64,000 nucleotides of DNA, taken from positions 1,389,946 through 1,453,945 of the forward strand of contig NZ_KI912149.1 in assembly GCF_000517105.1 (NCBI RefSeq). The letters run 5' to 3'. Shown here piece by piece: positions 1 to 8,076 of the stretch; the first letter of the stretch is position 1; each line of letters starts with the position of its first letter. Source of the stretch: Fischerella sp. PCC 9605. Its GTDB lineage: Bacteria > Cyanobacteriota > Cyanobacteriia > Cyanobacteriales > Nostocaceae. A program made the translations under genes and the position numbers. Under the pieces are notes generated by a model, which saw nothing but the letters and a program-made list of their open reading frames with translations, did not search any database and was not told the origin of the DNA.

Positions 1-2
1 TT

Positions 3-1100
3 CCCGCCGTACTGTTTGGTTCTTTGGCGGGTGCATTTGTAGACCGCTGGTCGAAAAAAATTGTACTAGTGGGAACGAATATTTGGCGGGGTATTCTAGT
101 TTTGATTATTCCCCTGCTACTATGGCTAACTCAAAATTGGCAACCGATCGGAGTTTTGCCTGTCGGTTTTGTCATCATTCTGGGAGTAACTTTTCTAGTT
201 TCAACACTGACACAGTTTTTTGCACCAGCAGAACAAGCAGCAATTCCCTTAGTGGTGAAAGACAAGCACTTACTTTCGGCAAATTCTCTTTACACAACAA
301 CAATGATGGCATCGGTGATTGTGGGATTTGCCATTGGTGAACCACTTTTGGCTGCGGCCGATCGCCTTTGGTTGCTACTTGGTGGAAACGACGGACTCGG
401 AAAAGAAATAGTCGTGGGTGGTAGTTATGCGATCGCCGGACTGATTTTATTGCTCTTGGTAACAAACGAAAAACCCCATGCAGCCGAAAAAGAATCTCCA
501 CATATCTTTGCCGATCTGCGGGATGGATTGCGCTATTTAGGGAAAAATTATCGGCTTCGCAGTGCCTTGATTCAGTTAATTATCTTATTTTCTGTATTTG
601 CTGCCTTAACAGTTCTCGCCGTTCGCATGGCAGAAATAATTCCCAGCTTGAGGGCAGAACAGTTCGGTTTCTTATTAGCATCTGGAGGTGTTGGCATTGC
701 TGTTGGGGCAATGATGTTAGGTCTGTTCGGTCAACGCTTCTCCTATAGCCAATTGAGTCTACTTGGTAGTGTGGGTATGGTAGCATCCCTAATTGGTCTA
801 TCAGTCTTTACGCAACAGCTATGGATTGCCCTGCTACTAGTAATGCTTTTGGGAATCTTTGGGGCGTTAGTAGGAATACCAATGCAAACTGCGATTCAAA
901 CAGAAACACCTCCGGAAATGCGTGGTAAAGTGTTTGGTTTGCAGAACAATGTCATTAACATTGCTCTGAGTTTACCCTTAGCATTAGCAGGTGTAGCAGA
1001 AACCTTTGTGGGATTGCAGGCAGTATTTTTGGGATTGGCGGCGATCGTCTTTTTGGGTGGTCTATTAACCTGGTATGTTTCCATCCCGGATGAAAATTAA
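3..1100 (+). CDS. MFS transporter, 5'-truncated by window edge
   Basis: Integral membrane secondary transporter of the major facilitator superfamily, probably an exporter of the MFS_3/EntS type; substrate unknown. The reading frame is open to the first bases of the window and the residues before the first possible internal start (PAVLFGSLAG) already belong to the protein, so the gene begins upstream. The conserved loop 2-3 motif is visible as G-x3-DRWSKK at the start. At least nine hydrophobic segments follow, with a basic central loop (around residues 150-180) that separates the two halves. The end of the second half has the family-like stretch ETPPEMRGKVFG. It ends before a gene-free stretch. 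MFS membership is firm; direction and substrate are inference. Confidence 0.85.
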   Translation, partial: PAVLFGSLAGAFVDRWSKKIVLVGTNIWRGILVLIIPLLLWLTQNWQPIGVLPVGFVIILGVTFLVSTLTQFFAPAEQAAIPLVVKDKHLLSANSLYTTTMMASVIVGFAIGEPLLAAADRLWLLLGGNDGLGKEIVVGGSYAIAGLILLLLVTNEKPHAAEKESPHIFADLRDGLRYLGKNYRLRSALIQLIILFSVFAALTVLAVRMAEIIPSLRAEQFGFLLASGGVGIAVGAMMLGLFGQRFSYSQLSLLGSVGMVASLIGLSVFTQQLWIALLLVMLLGIFGALVGIPMQTAIQTETPPEMRGKVFGLQNNVINIALSLPLALAGVAETFVGLQAVFLGLAAIVFLGGLLTWYVSIPDEN

Positions 1101-1556
1101 TATATAGCTACGCTGTTTTCCATAGCTAAAACCTGAATAAAAATTTGAGCTATACCCTACCAGATCTAGATATCCAAATTGTTTTTATTGCCTTGGCATC
1201 ATGATTCAGATATACACGAAAAAGAAATATTTCGTGGTAAGCTGATGTGGATGGTAAAATATTGCACAATTTCTGCCAGGTATCATTATCATGCCTGCAA
1301 GAGCTAGACGCAATTTCCAGCGTCTAGTCAGCTTGTTACCAAATCATTCTTAATTAATCACTGATAAATAAAATAAATTAAGTCAATTAATACATTGGTT
1401 TAGCAAAAAATTAAAATTTTTTGTTTGAAGTCGATACTGGCTGTATTTTATGATAAGCATTGGGTCAGAAAGTCCGCATTGACAAAAAACAACAAAAAAA
1501 GACAAAAAGCTGATAGATTAAACCCGCTTTCCTATTTCCTAAATAGTTAATAAAGA
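1101..1556. other. gene-free region, A+T-rich, one hairpin
   Basis: No coding frame with protein-like composition was seen. A perfect 8-bp stem (ctagacgc/gcgtctag, 1304-1327, 8-nt loop) is present but has no following T-run, so I do not call it a terminator. The promoter of the downstream glycosyltransferase should lie in the A+T-rich 3' half. Confidence 0.4.
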
Positions 1557-2705
1557 ATGCGTATAGCTTGGATCGGAAAAAAATCACCCTTTTGTGGCAA
1601 CGTAACCTACAGTCGAGAAATTACAAATGCTTTATTAGAGCGGGGACACCAAGTTAGCTTCCTGCATTTTGCTCAAGAAGAAACCCAACTCGATAACTGG
1701 CCAAATTGTCCAGAAGTTCCCCTACCCTTCATTTACAAGTCCCAGGTTTACACTATTCCCACTTTCAAAGCGACTAAGGTCTTAACCCAGTCGCTGCGAC
1801 GTATCAAACCCAATATAGTTCATGCTTCTCTCACTCTCTCTCCCTTGGACTTTGTTCTGCCAGAAATTTGTGAGGAGCTAAATTTGCCGTTAATTGCCAC
1901 TTTCCATACACCATTTGCAGGTAAAGGGGCAAAGCTGGTATCGGGAACACAACTTTTGGCTTATCAACTCTACGCACCTTTTTTAGGTAATTACGATCGC
2001 GTGATTGTATTTTCCCAAATTCAACGCGAATTGTTGGCACGTATGGGTGTACGGTCAGAAAAGATTGCTGTAATTCCCAATGGTGTAGATGTTACTAAGT
2101 ATTCTCCTGGTATTTCTCAAGTTAAAGCAGAATTTGATGCCGATCGCTTGTTTGTTTACCAAGGGCGGTTAGCTCCAGAAAAAAACGTCGAACCCCTCCT
2201 CCGCGCTTGGAAGCAGGCAGATATGGGTTCAGAAAGCAAGTTGCTGATAGTTGGCAATGGCCCTTTGAAACCTTCTTTGGAACCGTTTTATAATTCTGAA
2301 CACGGCATTCATTGGTTAGGATTTGTGGCTGATGAAAACCGCCGCATCGAAATTTTACGTGGTGCAGATGTATTTATATTACCTTCGCTAGTAGAAGGTT
2401 TATCTTTGTCTTTATTAGAAGCAATGGCCTGTGGAATAGCTTGTTTAGCAACTGATGTGGGTGCTGATGGAGAAGTATTAGAAAAAGGAGCAGGTGTAAT
2501 TTTGAATCCGAAGACAGTGCGGCCCCAACTTAGAACCCTCTTGCCATTGTTCCGCGATCATCCTGAGTTAACAACCCTGCTAGGGCAAAAAGCCAGAAAG
2601 CGGGTGTTAGAACGCTACACCCTTAGCAGTAATATTACTCAATTGGAACTGCTATATGAAGAAGTGATCCGACAGCAGCGTGTACAGCTAAGTTGGGGAG
2701 CGTAG
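1557..2705 (+). CDS. glycosyltransferase family 4
   Basis: Retaining GT-B glycosyltransferase, cytoplasmic or membrane-peripheral, transferring a sugar from a nucleotide-sugar to a lipid or glycan acceptor. The N-terminal half has the glycine-poor acceptor domain with a GNVTYSREI segment near residue 14. The C-terminal half carries the donor-domain signatures VYQGRLAPEKN near residue 200 and the E-x7-E motif in LPSLVEGLSLSLLEAMACG near residue 275. Length (382 aa) is normal. It stands alone: about 450 bp of non-coding DNA upstream and decayed sequence downstream, so partners are not evident. Acceptor and donor cannot be read from sequence. The ribosome-binding site before the ATG is weak. Confidence 0.85.
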   Translation: MRIAWIGKKSPFCGNVTYSREITNALLERGHQVSFLHFAQEETQLDNWPNCPEVPLPFIYKSQVYTIPTFKATKVLTQSLRRIKPNIVHASLTLSPLDFVLPEICEELNLPLIATFHTPFAGKGAKLVSGTQLLAYQLYAPFLGNYDRVIVFSQIQRELLARMGVRSEKIAVIPNGVDVTKYSPGISQVKAEFDADRLFVYQGRLAPEKNVEPLLRAWKQADMGSESKLLIVGNGPLKPSLEPFYNSEHGIHWLGFVADENRRIEILRGADVFILPSLVEGLSLSLLEAMACGIACLATDVGADGEVLEKGAGVILNPKTVRPQLRTLLPLFRDHPELTTLLGQKARKRVLERYTLSSNITQLELLYEEVIRQQRVQLSWGA

Positions 2706-2778
2706 AAGAAAATGGAGGGAGGGGGAGACGCACCTGATGCGGAGAGTTGTTATTCACCACGTCTAGTAGTCTGCCACA

Positions 2779-2868
2779 AAGATTTTGACAGGCTAAGGAA
2801 GTTTGTAGTAAGCACGCTTGCTGCTTAAATGAGAGCTAAAGCCCTCACTACAAACCTATCAAAATTAG
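2779..2868. repeat. imperfect long inverted repeat, MITE-like
   Basis: Left arm attttgacagg...gtttgtagt and right arm actacaaac...ctatcaaaat are near reverse complements, with a central part including the palindromic-looking agctaaagccctc. Total about 90 bp. The shape resembles small non-autonomous palindromic repeats of cyanobacterial intergenic DNA. No target duplication was identified. Confidence 0.45.
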
Positions 2869-2949
2869 TGTGGTGGAGTACTGACATCTTCTCCACTCCT
2901 CTTTATTATTTTGCTGCTTGTATAAAACTACAGATGTCTTAACACCAGC

Positions 2950-3111
2950 GATCGCAGCATCTCTAGCAAGTTTGAGGCTAGTGAGCGATCTCAACGAGAG
3001 ATTTATATAGCTTATCCTACCGATCGCCATTTATCTCCCAAAGTTCGCGCCTTTGTTGATTTTGTTATGGAGAAAGTGACTCCACATCCACCTGGGCTTG
3101 CCTACAACTAG
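2950..3111 (+). pseudogene. relic of a LysR-type regulator C-terminus
   Basis: The plus frame ending at the TAG at 3109-3111 reads EASERSQREIYIAYP followed by TDRHLSPKVRAFVDFVMEK. This closely fits the last strand and helix of LysR-type substrate-binding domains (consensus like YP-x2-RHLSPKVRAF-x-DF). No start codon or DNA-binding domain exists upstream; stops interrupt the frame before 2935. It is therefore a 5'-deleted remnant. The inverted repeat just upstream may mark the deletion or insertion event. Identification rests on motif recognition only. Confidence 0.6.
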
Positions 3112-3217
3112 AAATGCAATCAAAAATAAACGCTCAGCCTATTAAGCTTATAGGGAGAGCGTTTGATAATAGTAATGCGTGTTGCTTCTTAACGGGTTTA
3201 TAAGTTTTTAACAGGTT

Positions 3218-3598
3218 TTAACCAAGCATAAGTTTCTTAACCTCCATTAACAAAAATCGCATACGCCATAGCTCAAATAGCTTTTCTTGATAAAATCTCA
3301 AATCTGGATCATCTATCCAATCACCTGTATGAGTAGCTCGAATCAACGCAGCTTGGCTATCTGTCGGTTCACCAAATAAATCTAATAGAGCAGTTAACTG
3401 ACGGTAAGCTTCTATTCCAGGGGAGTGTAAACCAATCCCATCCCTCATCTGATCTATAGCCTTGTAGGGAAATCTGGATAGAGTATGTATCCATGCTTGG
3501 TGATTACGATAGCTTCCAATTGGCTGAATACCGTACTTTTTACCTAGTGCTTGCAACTCCTCTAGGCTTTTGTTTTGAAGTTTTGAACGTGGCATCAT
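3218..3598 (-). CDS. conserved hypothetical protein, SAP/Rho-N-like N-terminus
   Basis: 126-residue soluble protein of unknown function. The first 40 residues (LEELQALGKKYGIQPIGSYRNH) look like the helix-extended-helix of SAP or Rho N-terminal-like motifs, which often contact nucleic acid. The rest is helical and rich in charged and aromatic residues (DDPDLRFYQEKLFELWRMRF). It has two adjacent Met codons at the start. It is transcribed divergently from the ribbon-helix-helix gene at 3754 across a 155-bp region with two inverted repeats, so the two may be co-regulated. Not recognised as a known toxin. Function open. Confidence 0.6.
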   Translation of the reverse strand: MMPRSKLQNKSLEELQALGKKYGIQPIGSYRNHQAWIHTLSRFPYKAIDQMRDGIGLHSPGIEAYRQLTALLDLFGEPTDSQAALIRATHTGDWIDDPDLRFYQEKLFELWRMRFLLMEVKKLMLG

Positions 3599-3622
3599 AA
3601 TAGACGTTTACTTTTACTAAGC

Positions 3623-3693
3623 AGCTGCTAGCTGGCAACTAGCAGCTAAAAGTGATAAGTATGATATTTGCACGAATAACACACTTATCACTT
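3623..3693. promoter_or_regulatory. divergent promoter region with two inverted repeats (candidate operator)
   Basis: Two perfect inverted repeats lie side by side: agctgctag/ctagcagct (3623-3631 and 3639-3647, 7-nt spacer) and aagtgataagt/acttatcactt (3650-3660 and 3683-3693, 22-nt spacer). They sit between two divergent genes, one encoding a ribbon-helix-helix protein. RHH proteins commonly bind such operators and autoregulate. That this one does so is inference. Confidence 0.4.
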
Positions 3694-3753
3694 CTACCAC
3701 GAGTAGAGCGTTTATCGCTAAAAATGATTTATGTGGGAAAAGAGATATATAGA

Positions 3754-3930
3754 ATGTCAAAAAAAGAGCAATACCGAATTACCATAACTCTTAGTAAAGA
3801 TTTATATTTACAACTAGACGAGAGAGCTAAGAAAGAAGAAAGAAAACTTGCTAATTTGGGACTATACCTTTTAAAACTCGGACTTGAATACGAGAAGCAG
3901 CAAAGTTCTCAAGGAGAAGTTGAGAGCTAA
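3754..3930 (+). CDS. ribbon-helix-helix (CopG/MetJ/Arc-type) protein
   Basis: Small DNA-binding protein, probably a dimeric repressor. I use the ATG at 3754, giving 58 residues that start MSKKEQYRITITLSKDLY; the longer frame upstream to 3652 has no conserved look and would cover the inverted repeats. The short basic strand (YRITITLS) followed by two helices (KDLYLQLDERAKKE and KLANLGLYLLKLGLEYE) is the RHH layout. Comparable proteins are antitoxins or plasmid copy-number regulators. Its divergent neighbour at 3218-3598 is the natural partner to test. Function as a repressor is inferred from fold only. Confidence 0.65.
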   Translation: MSKKEQYRITITLSKDLYLQLDERAKKEERKLANLGLYLLKLGLEYEKQQSSQGEVES

Positions 3931-4091
3931 GACAGGGGTATAACAAAAGGCAAAGTCAAGGGGAGTAGTAACACTCAACTCACTTAAGAAAGCTCAAACT
4001 TTCCAACGAAGTGGTACTTTTTAACAGCCATCTCAGCTAGATCCCAACTTAGGCGAAACTGCGATCGCTCTATTTTATAAACCCATCTCTC

Positions 4092-4763
4092 ATGGAACTT
4101 GATGAAGCCAAACTCAAATGGTTTCGCCGCCAGTTGCTAGCTTGGGCAAAGCTGCACCGCAGGCAGTTTCCTTGGCGTAGCACGAAAGATCCCTATGCCA
4201 TCTTGGTGGCTGAGTTTCTGCTGCAAAAGACTAATGCGCCTTTAGTTGTTCCTCTGTACCAGGTGTTTATGGAGAAATTTCCCACTGCCAGCGCCTTAGC
4301 AACAGCACCAGTTGAACAGGTAGCCGACTTATTACGGCCCTTGGGCCTTTCCTTTCGAGCCGAAAGACTGCATCATTCAGCACAACTGATTATGGAACAA
4401 TACGGTGGGAAAATCCCTCAAAATGAAGCGGATCTGCTCAAATTGCCAGGTGTGGGTAAATACATAGCACGGTCGGTCTGTGCCAATGCCTTTGGACAGC
4501 ACAAAGCTGTAATTGATACCAATGTTGCTCGGATTTTGGAGCGGTTTTTTGGATTAGAGGGTGGTCGGGTAAAGTCTCGTTCTCGCTTGCTTTGGGAAGC
4601 CTCGGAGCAAGCAGCCCCTAAGACACAAGTAGGAGCTTGGAATTTGACGCTTTTTGACTTCGGAGCGACAGTTTGCACAGCTAGAAACCCGCGCTGTTTT
4701 GAGTGTCCATTGCGACAGCAGTGTAATTATTTAGCTAACGCAGAGGAACGCAGAGTTTTTTGA
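4092..4763 (+). CDS. HhH-GPD DNA glycosylase with 4Fe-4S cluster, MutY/MIG-like
   Basis: Base-excision repair enzyme of the Nth/MutY superfamily, removing a mispaired base. Visible features: N-terminal EFLLQKTNA, which aligns with the MutY glutamate segment (E-V-M-L-Q-Q-T); helix-hairpin-helix LPGVGKYIA near residue 119; catalytic Asp in DTNVARIL near residue 142; and a C-x6-C-x2-C-x5-C cluster starting near residue 195. At the position that is Lys in Nth (glycosylase/lyase) and Ser in MutY, this protein has Tyr, as in the archaeal MIG thymine-DNA glycosylases. It is short (223 aa) and lacks the MutY C-terminal 8-oxoG domain. The last residues (AEERRVF) are encoded by an intergenic-type repeat. 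Monofunctional T/G or A/G glycosylase is likely; exact substrate unsure. Confidence 0.8.
   Translation: MELDEAKLKWFRRQLLAWAKLHRRQFPWRSTKDPYAILVAEFLLQKTNAPLVVPLYQVFMEKFPTASALATAPVEQVADLLRPLGLSFRAERLHHSAQLIMEQYGGKIPQNEADLLKLPGVGKYIARSVCANAFGQHKAVIDTNVARILERFFGLEGGRVKSRSRLLWEASEQAAPKTQVGAWNLTLFDFGATVCTARNPRCFECPLRQQCNYLANAEERRVF
4738..4763 (+). repeat. acgcagagg-type dispersed repeat forming the gene's 3' end
   Basis: The sequence acgcagaggaacgcagag followed by a T-run recurs in related form at 38012-38056 in intergenic DNA. Here it supplies the last codons and stop of the glycosylase gene, implying that the repeat replaced or extended the original 3' end. Confidence 0.5.
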
Positions 4764-4852
4764 ATTTAAATTGGTATTGAAATTTTTTCAATTTCTTGTG
4801 GAGTTGGCATCTTACCCGCCCAGATCGTGCAAATTAAACGTGAAACAGCTTG

Positions 4853-5821
4853 CTAAAAATAGCGGCTACGTCCTCTTTGTCGCAAGTAGTCATAAATTTT
4901 CCATGCCACTAGTCCGAACATCAGATTGAGTAGGAAACGGCTAAGTATAAACCACAAAGTATGAGGGTAAAAAAGTTGTGAGGGGCTGAAAATACTCAGA
5001 CTTCTTATCAATAAAAATAGTCCAAAAATCGCATTACCACCCAGCATAAGAGCAAACAGTACCAAACCTCGCTGCCAAAAACGGTGCTGGGGTATATGGC
5101 CACTAATCAGGTTAATCACCGATTTTCTCTGTATTTTCCGCAGTAATTGTTCTAGTCGCCAGAACATCCACAACAAAAATGGAAATAAACCATAACTGAG
5201 CAAAGGTAATGGTTCTGGATAACGCCAAGCGCTAGATAAAACATTTACAAGAGTATGGCAAATGACAGAATTGAGCCAAGCTTTGGGAATACTTGGGGTG
5301 GATTGACGTAAGTTAATGTTTAATCCAACAGACAATCCTAGGGCATATCCCCAAGGTGCAGAGAACATGGCGTGGACTGGTGTGCCAATCGCCCGCTCAA
5401 AAATTGATGCCGTGTCGTTGAAAAGATAAATCCAGTTTTCTTGGGCAGTAAACCCAAGGGCAACGGCTATGGTGAAGAGGAAAATGGTGCTGGGGCGTAA
5501 TCGATACCTACGTTGAAAGTACCAAATAGGAACTACAACTGCTACTAATTTACAACCTTCTTCGATGGGGCCTACCTCCAGCAGTTGGCGCAGGACAACA
5601 CCTGTGAGTGTGCGTCTGATTGCCCGCCAGCTTGCCCAAGAGTTGATTTGGGTTTCGACAACGAATTGTAGGCTGAGGGCGACAAAACCAGATATTGCCC
5701 CGATCGCAAAAAATAACAGCAGCCGCAGCAGGGATGGAGCAGTAAAAACGCGCCCGTAGTAGTAAATCAGAAGCAGCAGGGGAGGTATCGCCGCCCACAG
5801 CAGTAAAGAGAAATCAGTCAC
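4853..5821 (-). CDS. PrsW-family intramembrane metalloprotease
   Basis: Polytopic membrane protein with the three PrsW signatures: EEGCK (EExxK) near residue 100, a second motif GFTAQENWIYL near residue 145, and histidine in TPVHAMFSAPWGY near residue 170. About eight hydrophobic segments. PrsW proteins in Bacillus cleave anti-sigma factors; cyanobacterial members are mostly uncharacterised. The start is GTG, overlapping the upstream methyltransferase stop by 8 nt (gtgacTGA), which indicates translational coupling in a two-gene operon. The family call is strong; substrate unknown. Confidence 0.8.
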   Translation of the reverse strand: MTDFSLLLWAAIPPLLLLIYYYGRVFTAPSLLRLLLFFAIGAISGFVALSLQFVVETQINSWASWRAIRRTLTGVVLRQLLEVGPIEEGCKLVAVVVPIWYFQRRYRLRPSTIFLFTIAVALGFTAQENWIYLFNDTASIFERAIGTPVHAMFSAPWGYALGLSVGLNINLRQSTPSIPKAWLNSVICHTLVNVLSSAWRYPEPLPLLSYGLFPFLLWMFWRLEQLLRKIQRKSVINLISGHIPQHRFWQRGLVLFALMLGGNAIFGLFLLIRSLSIFSPSQLFYPHTLWFILSRFLLNLMFGLVAWKIYDYLRQRGRSRYF

Positions 5822-6734
5822 TCACCTGAGCAATAACGGTACGGTGACGAGGACTATTGCTAGTGATGCTGGGTGTTTGAAAACCCCCCTTTACTAATGC
5901 TTGTTCAATATCCAAGCTGAAGTATTCATCTAAATAGGGTTCGGTGCTTTTGAGCAGTGTCAAAACGTAAGGAGGCATTTTCTTGTAAGCTTCAGCTTTG
6001 GGGTTCATGTCCATAATTGCCAAATGCCCACCTGGACGCAGTAAACGCCGCGCTTCTGCAAAAATCTGCTGGGTGGGAGACTGGGGCAATTCGTGACACA
6101 CCAAGAAAATTGAGACTAAATCAAAGGAAGCATCTGGTAATCCAGTTGCCTCGGCAGCAGCGTGAACCCAATTGATGCTGTGGTGATGCTGTTGGGAGCG
6201 ATACTGGGCAACAGCTAAGAAGTAGGGAGATAAATCTACGCCCGTGATTTTGGCCTGGGGATAAAGTTCTTGCAGAGCAAAGGTACTCATACCCACACTA
6301 CATCCTAAGTCGAGGATCTCTTGAGGTTGCTTGGAAATTTGCTGTTTGAGGATATCGTGGTAACTTTGACGCAGCTTAGCATCACCTTGCGCTCCCGCAC
6401 TAGGCCAAATATTAGCATGGACGGCATAAGCAGCAACTTCTACTTCTAGGGCTGCATCCCAGCTGAGATTGCCTTTTTCGTAGGCGTGGAATGAAGTGAC
6501 GTAGTACTCTGGGTAGTTTAGTTGCGAATTTTGTACTTTCGCTAGTTCGCTTTCCCAATTATGCGATCGCAGTGCCTGTACTTGGTTTCTCCAAGGCACT
6601 CCTATTTTTTCAGCCCGTTTAATCATCATTTCACGGGCTTGGTGCTGAGCCAGGTTATATAGTGGCTTGATTGCCAGTACCCCATTAATCAAGCGCGAAG
6701 ATAATCCCGGAGTATTATTTACAGCCGTATTCAT
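5814..6734 (-). CDS. class I SAM-dependent methyltransferase
   Basis: Soluble Rossmann-fold methyltransferase. SAM-binding motif I is ILDLGCSVGMSTFAL near residue 140, the acidic motif II ITGVDLSPYFL follows, and the motif around LPDASFDLVSIFLVCHELP (near residue 200) is the usual post-II segment. The N-terminal 130 residues are an extra helical region ending in a part (GNLSWDAALEVEVAAYAVH) seen in plant/cyanobacterial UbiE-like methyltransferases as I recall them. It leads the operon with the PrsW gene. The small-molecule substrate is unknown. Confidence 0.8.
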   Translation of the reverse strand: MNTAVNNTPGLSSRLINGVLAIKPLYNLAQHQAREMMIKRAEKIGVPWRNQVQALRSHNWESELAKVQNSQLNYPEYYVTSFHAYEKGNLSWDAALEVEVAAYAVHANIWPSAGAQGDAKLRQSYHDILKQQISKQPQEILDLGCSVGMSTFALQELYPQAKITGVDLSPYFLAVAQYRSQQHHHSINWVHAAAEATGLPDASFDLVSIFLVCHELPQSPTQQIFAEARRLLRPGGHLAIMDMNPKAEAYKKMPPYVLTLLKSTEPYLDEYFSLDIEQALVKGGFQTPSITSNSPRHRTVIAQVSD

Positions 6735-6852
6735 CAGTAAAGTTGCTCAAATAATCTGCTTTGTGTTGCAATCAGGAAAAAGCCTGTTTATCTGCATCAT
6801 AATTCCCGAGTGAAGCCACTTTTTCAATTCAGGAGAATTTTTTATATATTTT

Positions 6853-6878
6853 TAAGGGCGGGACATTCCACGCCCTTA
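6853..6878. repeat. 8-bp-stem hairpin between mscL and methyltransferase gene
   Basis: taagggcg/cgccctta around a 10-nt loop lies downstream of mscL and upstream of the methyltransferase start. No T-run follows on the minus strand, so it is only a weak candidate for termination or a leader structure. Confidence 0.35.
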
Positions 6879-6993
6879 GATTGTTTAACATTTGAGAACT
6901 CTAGCTTCAGGAACGATTAAGTTGATGATTTGAAAACAGATGCGGATGAATTTTGAATTTGATACAAAAATTAGATGTATTAAATGTCACTTT

Positions 6994-7455
6994 TTACAGT
7001 CTTTCAACTGTGGGTGCTAATTCGGAAGTGCAAGCACGACAACGAGTAGCAGCGATAGGAACTTTTTCGAGACAATATGGACATTCTTTTTCGGTGGGTG
7101 CAGGAGGAGCCATTTCTTCTTTGCGTTTGAATCTAGCGATCGCCCGAATCACTAAGTACAGAACCAACGCAATAATCAGAAAATCAATGACTGTACCCAA
7201 AAAACTGCCTATCTTAATACCGCCCTCTGCACCAGGAGGAATGGTGATTTGACGCCAACTAGCTTTTTGGACATTTCCAAAGGGGAGACTAATGGCTGGC
7301 ATAATAATGTCTTCAGTCATGGAGGTGACGATTTTACCGAAAGCTGCACCGATCACCACCCCAATAGCCAGATCCATCACATTGCCCTTAAGAGCAAATT
7401 CCTGAAAATCTCGTACGAATCCACTTACTCTTCTACCGTTACGTCCTACAGCCAT
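6994..7455 (-). CDS. mscL: large-conductance mechanosensitive channel MscL with zinc-ribbon tail
   Basis: Homopentameric inner-membrane channel that opens under membrane tension to release osmolytes. Residues 10-45 contain the conserved N-terminal helix and TM1 (EFALKGNVMDLAIGVVIGAAFG), the periplasmic loop has SWRQITIPPG, and TM2 is FLGTVIDFLIIALVLYLVI near residue 95. Beyond the usual end the protein has ECPYCLEKVPIAATRC then RAC, a C-x2-C-x10-C-x2-C zinc ribbon absent from E. coli MscL. At 153 residues it is slightly longer than the family norm because of this tail. Monocistronic by spacing. Confidence 0.92.
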   Translation of the reverse strand: MAVGRNGRRVSGFVRDFQEFALKGNVMDLAIGVVIGAAFGKIVTSMTEDIIMPAISLPFGNVQKASWRQITIPPGAEGGIKIGSFLGTVIDFLIIALVLYLVIRAIARFKRKEEMAPPAPTEKECPYCLEKVPIAATRCRACTSELAPTVERL

Positions 7456-8076
7456 GATATCTAAGTATTTTCTCGTTCGACGATAAAGAGTATTTTATGA
7501 CGATCGCGCCAGTGTTGAAGTTATTAAGAAACAAAGTTTCAAAATATACGTAAATTATACCTTCCACTGTCATTACAGGCGGCGCTAATATCAGGGTTTA
7601 AAAACATTGATTTATTTTCAGGCATTTTTATTTTATTATTACTTTTTTATGAATTTATCCTTTAAGACATGTACAAGATTTATGCGGAGGTATTGAGCTT
7701 TACTCCTCTTTATCTGTTAGCTTAGTAGAATTTGCTACCAAAAGTTAGTAAATAAAAATACTTGAATCGTAAAGAGTTCCCAAAGTTACTAGATATGAAG
7801 ATAAAATCTGAGAGTAGGCCTGTTCTTCATCGAAAAAAAATTAATATTAACAATAACAGCAGGCTATCCTAAGCTATATGAATGTGTTGGAGTATTTTTA
7901 CTCAATAACACGTAGAACTTAAAACACTCTTGATTGCATGACAACAAAGTGGGCGCATCTGGGGTGAATTTAGGAAATACATGCAACGTAGCAATTTTTC
8001 TTTTGTTCATGCAGTTTTCTTTTTTCTTTACTAAATCTATTTAGAGTTATCAGGATTACAAGGTAAGTAGGCATCC
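7456..8076. other. gene-free region between mscL and aminopeptidase
   Basis: A+T-rich divergent spacer that must hold promoters for both neighbours. No open frame with protein-like content, no clear hairpin terminator and no repeat stood out. Confidence 0.4.

Noticed and set aside
2848-3030. 60-residue minus-strand frame.
   Set aside because: It lies antisense to the LysR relic and the inverted repeat; the plus-strand match explains the open frame.
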